A DNA stretch of 64,000 nucleotides, taken from NCBI GenBank assembly GCA_012103325.1, contig WLWY01000015.1:1-64000 (forward strand), read 5' to 3'. Position 1 is the stretch's first letter. The number at the start of each line of letters is the position of its first letter. Of the stretch, positions 61,268 through 64,000 are shown piece after piece. The notes below the pieces were generated by a model. That model was given only the letters and a program-made list of their open reading frames with translations, ran no database searches and had not been told where the DNA came from. This DNA comes from Alphaproteobacteria bacterium. GTDB taxonomy: Bacteria > Pseudomonadota > Alphaproteobacteria > UBA8366 > GCA-2717185. A program made the position numbers and the translations under genes.

Positions 61268-62602
61268 ATGAGTCATGTATTTCACCGTAATGCGCGCGCG
61301 GTGCCGCCGGTGGCGTCGCATGGTGACGGCATCTATATCGTCGACACGGAAGGGAACCGCTATCTGGATGCCAGCGGCGGTGCTGCTGTGTCCTGCCTTG
61401 GGCACAGCCACCCCAAGGTGAATCAGGCGATCAAGGATCAGGTCGATAAGATTGCCTTTACCCATACGGGCTTCTTTACCAATCAGCCGATGGAAGACCT
61501 CGCCGACCGGATGATTGCCGCGGCTCCGGATGGGCTCGAGTCGGTTTATTTCGTTTCCGGCGGGTCGGAAGCGATGGAGGCGGCGCTCAAGATGGCGCGG
61601 CAATATGTCGTGGAGATAGGCGAACCGCAACGACACCATTTCATCACAAGGCGGCAGAGCTATCACGGCAACACGCTCGGTGCATTGGCCGCGGGTGGCA
61701 ATATGTGGCGGCGCGAGATGTTCGAGCCCCTGCTGATCGATACCCATCATATCGCGCCGTGTTTCTCCTATCGCGAACAGCGGGATGATGAAAGTGAAGC
61801 CGAGTACGGCCTGCGCACCGCGAACGAGCTGGAAGCGAAAATTCTCGAACTCGGTGCCGATTCAGTCATGGCGTTCCTTGCCGAGCCCGTCGTCGGGGCA
61901 ACGGCAGGTGCGGTCCCAGCGGTCCCGGGATACTTCAAACGCATTCGGGAGATTTGTGACCAATACGGTGTGCTGCTGATTTTCGATGAAGTCATGTGTG
62001 GCATGGGCCGAACCGGCACGCTGTATGCCTGCGAGCAGGACGGTGTGACGCCGGACATCTTGATATGCGCCAAGGGGCTGGGTGCCGGCTACCAACCGAT
62101 CGGCGCGGCGCTGGCATCTACGAAAGTCTACGGCGCCATCCGAGACGGCTCAGGCTTCTTCCAGCACGGCCATACTTATATGGGCCATCCGGTCGCCTGT
62201 GCCGCGGCGCTGGCCGTTCAGACCGCGATCGAGGAGGAAGGGCTGCTTGCCAATGTGCGGGCCATGGGTGAACGCCTAAACGATGCGCTGCACGACCGGT
62301 TCGGCAACCATCATCATGTCGGCGATATTCGCGGCCGCGGCCTGTTCCGCGCCATTGAATTGGTCGCCGACCGCGCGAGCAAGAAACCGTTCGATCCTTC
62401 GTTGAAGCTCAACGCTCGGATCAAGAAGGAAGCGATGGCTCGCGGGATGATGTGTTACCCGATGGGCGGGACGATTGATGGCATACAGGGCGATCACGTC
62501 CTGCTTGCGCCGCCTTTTATCATCGACGAGTCCCATGTGGCGGACATAACCGAGCGATTGGGCGACGCCGTCGACGCCGCAATCGAGTCGACGTCGACCT
62601 AG
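61268..62602 (+). CDS. class III aminotransferase (omega-type)
   Basis: A 444-residue PLP class III aminotransferase: GNRYLDASGGAAVSCLGHSH, YFVSGGSEAMEAALKMARQY, FDEVMCGMGRTGTLYACEQD and PLP lysine in ILICAKGLGAGYQPIG. The His-rich NHHHVGDIRGRGLF and AMARGMMCYPMGGTIDGIQG fit the omega-aminotransferase branch acting on diamines, beta-amino acids or similar. Weak AAGAGAA site. The TAXI-TRAP binding protein downstream could supply its substrate. Substrate unknown. Confidence 0.83.
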   Translation: MSHVFHRNARAVPPVASHGDGIYIVDTEGNRYLDASGGAAVSCLGHSHPKVNQAIKDQVDKIAFTHTGFFTNQPMEDLADRMIAAAPDGLESVYFVSGGSEAMEAALKMARQYVVEIGEPQRHHFITRRQSYHGNTLGALAAGGNMWRREMFEPLLIDTHHIAPCFSYREQRDDESEAEYGLRTANELEAKILELGADSVMAFLAEPVVGATAGAVPAVPGYFKRIREICDQYGVLLIFDEVMCGMGRTGTLYACEQDGVTPDILICAKGLGAGYQPIGAALASTKVYGAIRDGSGFFQHGHTYMGHPVACAAALAVQTAIEEEGLLANVRAMGERLNDALHDRFGNHHHVGDIRGRGLFRAIELVADRASKKPFDPSLKLNARIKKEAMARGMMCYPMGGTIDGIQGDHVLLAPPFIIDESHVADITERLGDAVDAAIESTST

Positions 62603-62922
62603 GCGGGAAATAAAAGAAGAAGTTTCAACGCAATATGCGTTACGGGCCCGTTGACACGGGTCCAATATTGCTTTTACGTGACACTGTGTAACGGTTCAAC
62701 CAAGAGACCGCTTATACAGGGGGAAGATGCGTGACCGTTGTCTGGTCTAAAGAACGCAACAATCTACGCGGGTCAACCGCGCGACATCGTCGTTGTTCCC
62801 CGCCTTTTAATTCAAAAATTGAACGTCCGATCGGGTCGGTATCCGTGTCCGGCAACGTATGCGCCGCCATGGGCATTCACAGGGGCCCAGACAGTATGAA
62901 ACAGAACCTAAGGAGACTTTCG
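62603..62922. other. 320-base intergenic region before the TAXI-TRAP gene
   Basis: No gene is recognised. It holds an AACGCA-ATA-TGCGTT stem (62627-62641), a partial dyad GGGCCCG/CGGGTCC around a TTGACA hexamer near 62643-62665, and a small dyad TTCAA-AAA-TTGAA at 62811-62823. An open frame runs from 62731 into the binding protein, but the signal peptide and AAGGAGA place the start at 62923. Confidence 0.6.
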
Positions 62923-63891
62923 ATGTCTTTAAAGAAAGCAATATTGGCGACAGCCGCGGTTGTCGCGCTCTCGTTCGCGGCCGTGCCGGTCAGCGCCGAG
63001 AAGTTCATCACGATCGGCACCGGTGGTCAGACCGGCGTCTACTACCAAGTCGGCGGCGCGATCTGCAAATTGGTCAACCGTGGCACGAAGAAACACGACA
63101 TCAAGTGCACGCACACGACCGGCGGTTCCACCAAGAACATCAATGGTATCCGTGCGGGCGACCTAGATATGGGTGTTGCTCAGTCTGACTGGCAGTATCA
63201 CGCCTATAACGGAACGGCGCCGAAGCAGTTCCCGGACGGTGCGTTCAAGGAGCTGCGGGCGGTCTTCTCGGTTCATCCCGAGCCCTTCACGGTCGTCGCC
63301 CGTACCGATTCCGGCATCAAGAGCTTCGATGACCTCAAAGGCAAACGCGTCAATGTCGGGAACCCCGGTTCCGGACAGCGCGGCACCATGGAAGTCGTCA
63401 TGGAGAAGATGGGCTGGAAAATGAGCGATTTCGCACTTGCCTCGGAGCTCAAGTCCTCCGAACAGTCCGCAGCGCTCTGCGACGGCAAGGTCGATGCCAT
63501 CGTCTTCACGGTGGGCCATCCGAACGGCTCGATCAAGGAAGCCACCACATCGTGCGATGCGCGCATCGTCAATGCTAATAATGCGGTGATCAAGAAGTTG
63601 GCCGCCGACAACGACTATTACGCCATGGCGACCATTCCGGGTGGTATTTACAAAGGTACCGACAAGGACGTAACCACGTTCGGCGTTGGCGCCACATTCG
63701 TTTCGTCGAGCAAGACGGATGCCGATACGGTCTATCAGATCGTCAAGGCAGTGTTCGACAACATGAAGCGGTTCCGCAAGATGCATCCGGCGTTCGGACA
63801 TCTCGAAGAGTCGAAGATGATCGTCAACAATCTGTCCGCACCGCTGCACGAAGGCGCGCTGCGGTACTACAAGGAAAAGGGCTGGAAATAA
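62923..63891 (+). CDS. TAXI-family TRAP transporter solute-binding protein
   Basis: A 322-residue periplasmic binding protein with signal peptide (ILATAAVVALSFAAVPVSAE) cut before KFITIGTGGQTGVYY, the family start. Further motifs: VNRGTKKHDIKCTHTTGGST, NINGIRAGDLDMGVAQSDW, GKRVNVGNPGSGQRGTMEVV. AAGGAGA lies six bases ahead of the ATG. Normally next to a fused DctQM membrane protein, which would lie beyond the window or be shared; the strong terminator after it suggests a single-gene transcript. Likely ligand a small acid such as glutamate or a C4 compound. Confidence 0.86.
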   Translation: MSLKKAILATAAVVALSFAAVPVSAEKFITIGTGGQTGVYYQVGGAICKLVNRGTKKHDIKCTHTTGGSTKNINGIRAGDLDMGVAQSDWQYHAYNGTAPKQFPDGAFKELRAVFSVHPEPFTVVARTDSGIKSFDDLKGKRVNVGNPGSGQRGTMEVVMEKMGWKMSDFALASELKSSEQSAALCDGKVDAIVFTVGHPNGSIKEATTSCDARIVNANNAVIKKLAADNDYYAMATIPGGIYKGTDKDVTTFGVGATFVSSSKTDADTVYQIVKAVFDNMKRFRKMHPAFGHLEESKMIVNNLSAPLHEGALRYYKEKGWK

Positions 63892-63900
63892 ATCCGGCCA

Positions 63901-63937
63901 CGGGCGGAAACGATAACGTTTCCGCCCGTTTTCTTTT
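63901..63937 (+). terminator. intrinsic terminator of the TAXI-TRAP gene
   Basis: A perfect 12-bp stem (63901-63912 with 63917-63928, CGGGCGGAAACG) with ATAA loop is followed by TTTTCTTTT. It lies 9 bases past the stop codon. Confidence 0.93.
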
Positions 63938-64000
63938 AAGGATTAAGAACGGCCCGTTGTCTGAATGGGCCTATTCGATAGAGCGTACGCAGGAACTCTG

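Overview
The window reads as a GC-rich alphaproteobacterial chromosome segment. The gene types suggest a marine or soil heterotroph of the Rhodospirillales sort; this is inferred from gene content, Mla and PhnCDE organisation and a family of palindromic repeats, not from an rRNA gene. No rRNA, tRNA, CRISPR array, prophage or transposase gene was recognised. The theme is uptake and breakdown of small organic acids, amines, phosphonates and sulfonates, with many ABC, TTT and TAXI-TRAP binding proteins.

Region 1 (1-15.4 kb): an omega-amino acid aminotransferase plus CoA-acylating semialdehyde dehydrogenase pair; a dimethylglycine dehydrogenase-like FAD/GcvT enzyme with a small CcdA-tail protein; phnW-phnA for aminoethylphosphonate/phosphonoacetate; a secreted amidohydrolase; a phnDCEE phosphonate ABC transporter with a possible Pho box; then a HAD phosphatase, a glycerophosphodiesterase and a CaCA antiporter.

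Region 2 (15.6-32.3 kb): a Na/Pi cotransporter with a probable ATT start, a GST, a PAS histidine kinase whose end overlaps a TVP38 gene, a TVP38 / disulfide oxidoreductase / ligand-poor cupredoxin / LysR module, an ExbB-like three-gene membrane module with a frameshift, a FAD oxidoreductase plus cupin, an LLM monooxygenase, a TTC38-like TPR protein, and a DUF559 gene bounded by 41-bp inverted repeats.

Region 3 (32.4-39.1 kb): a GntR regulator co-transcribed with a large FAD/Fe-S 2-hydroxyacid dehydrogenase, divergent from a glyoxylate-type aminotransferase. Two matching operators lie between them. An iclR-phosphate acyltransferase pair follows.

Region 4 (39.2-47.9 kb): the most interesting block, a sulfolactate operon on the minus strand: suyA-suyB-TctC binding protein-(D-tartrate dehydratase-like)-slcC-like-comC-like-PLP decarboxylase-(methyltransferase). 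A divergent GntR/UTRA regulator has a perfect 18-bp palindrome at its start. The route would be (S)-sulfolactate to sulfopyruvate to (R)-sulfolactate to pyruvate plus sulfite. The dehydratase and decarboxylase are unexpected additions.

Region 5 (47.9-64 kb): an N-acyl-D-amino acid deacylase; a type I secretion ABC/HlyD pair whose ATPase lacks the H-loop histidine; argJ-creatininase followed by a 61-residue stand-alone FdrA-tail protein and AllG/AllH-like proteins (an FdrA-less relative of the oxamate carbamoyltransferase set); apt; an Mla-type lipid ABC operon with a lipoprotein; a class III aminotransferase; and a TAXI-TRAP binding protein followed by a strong terminator.
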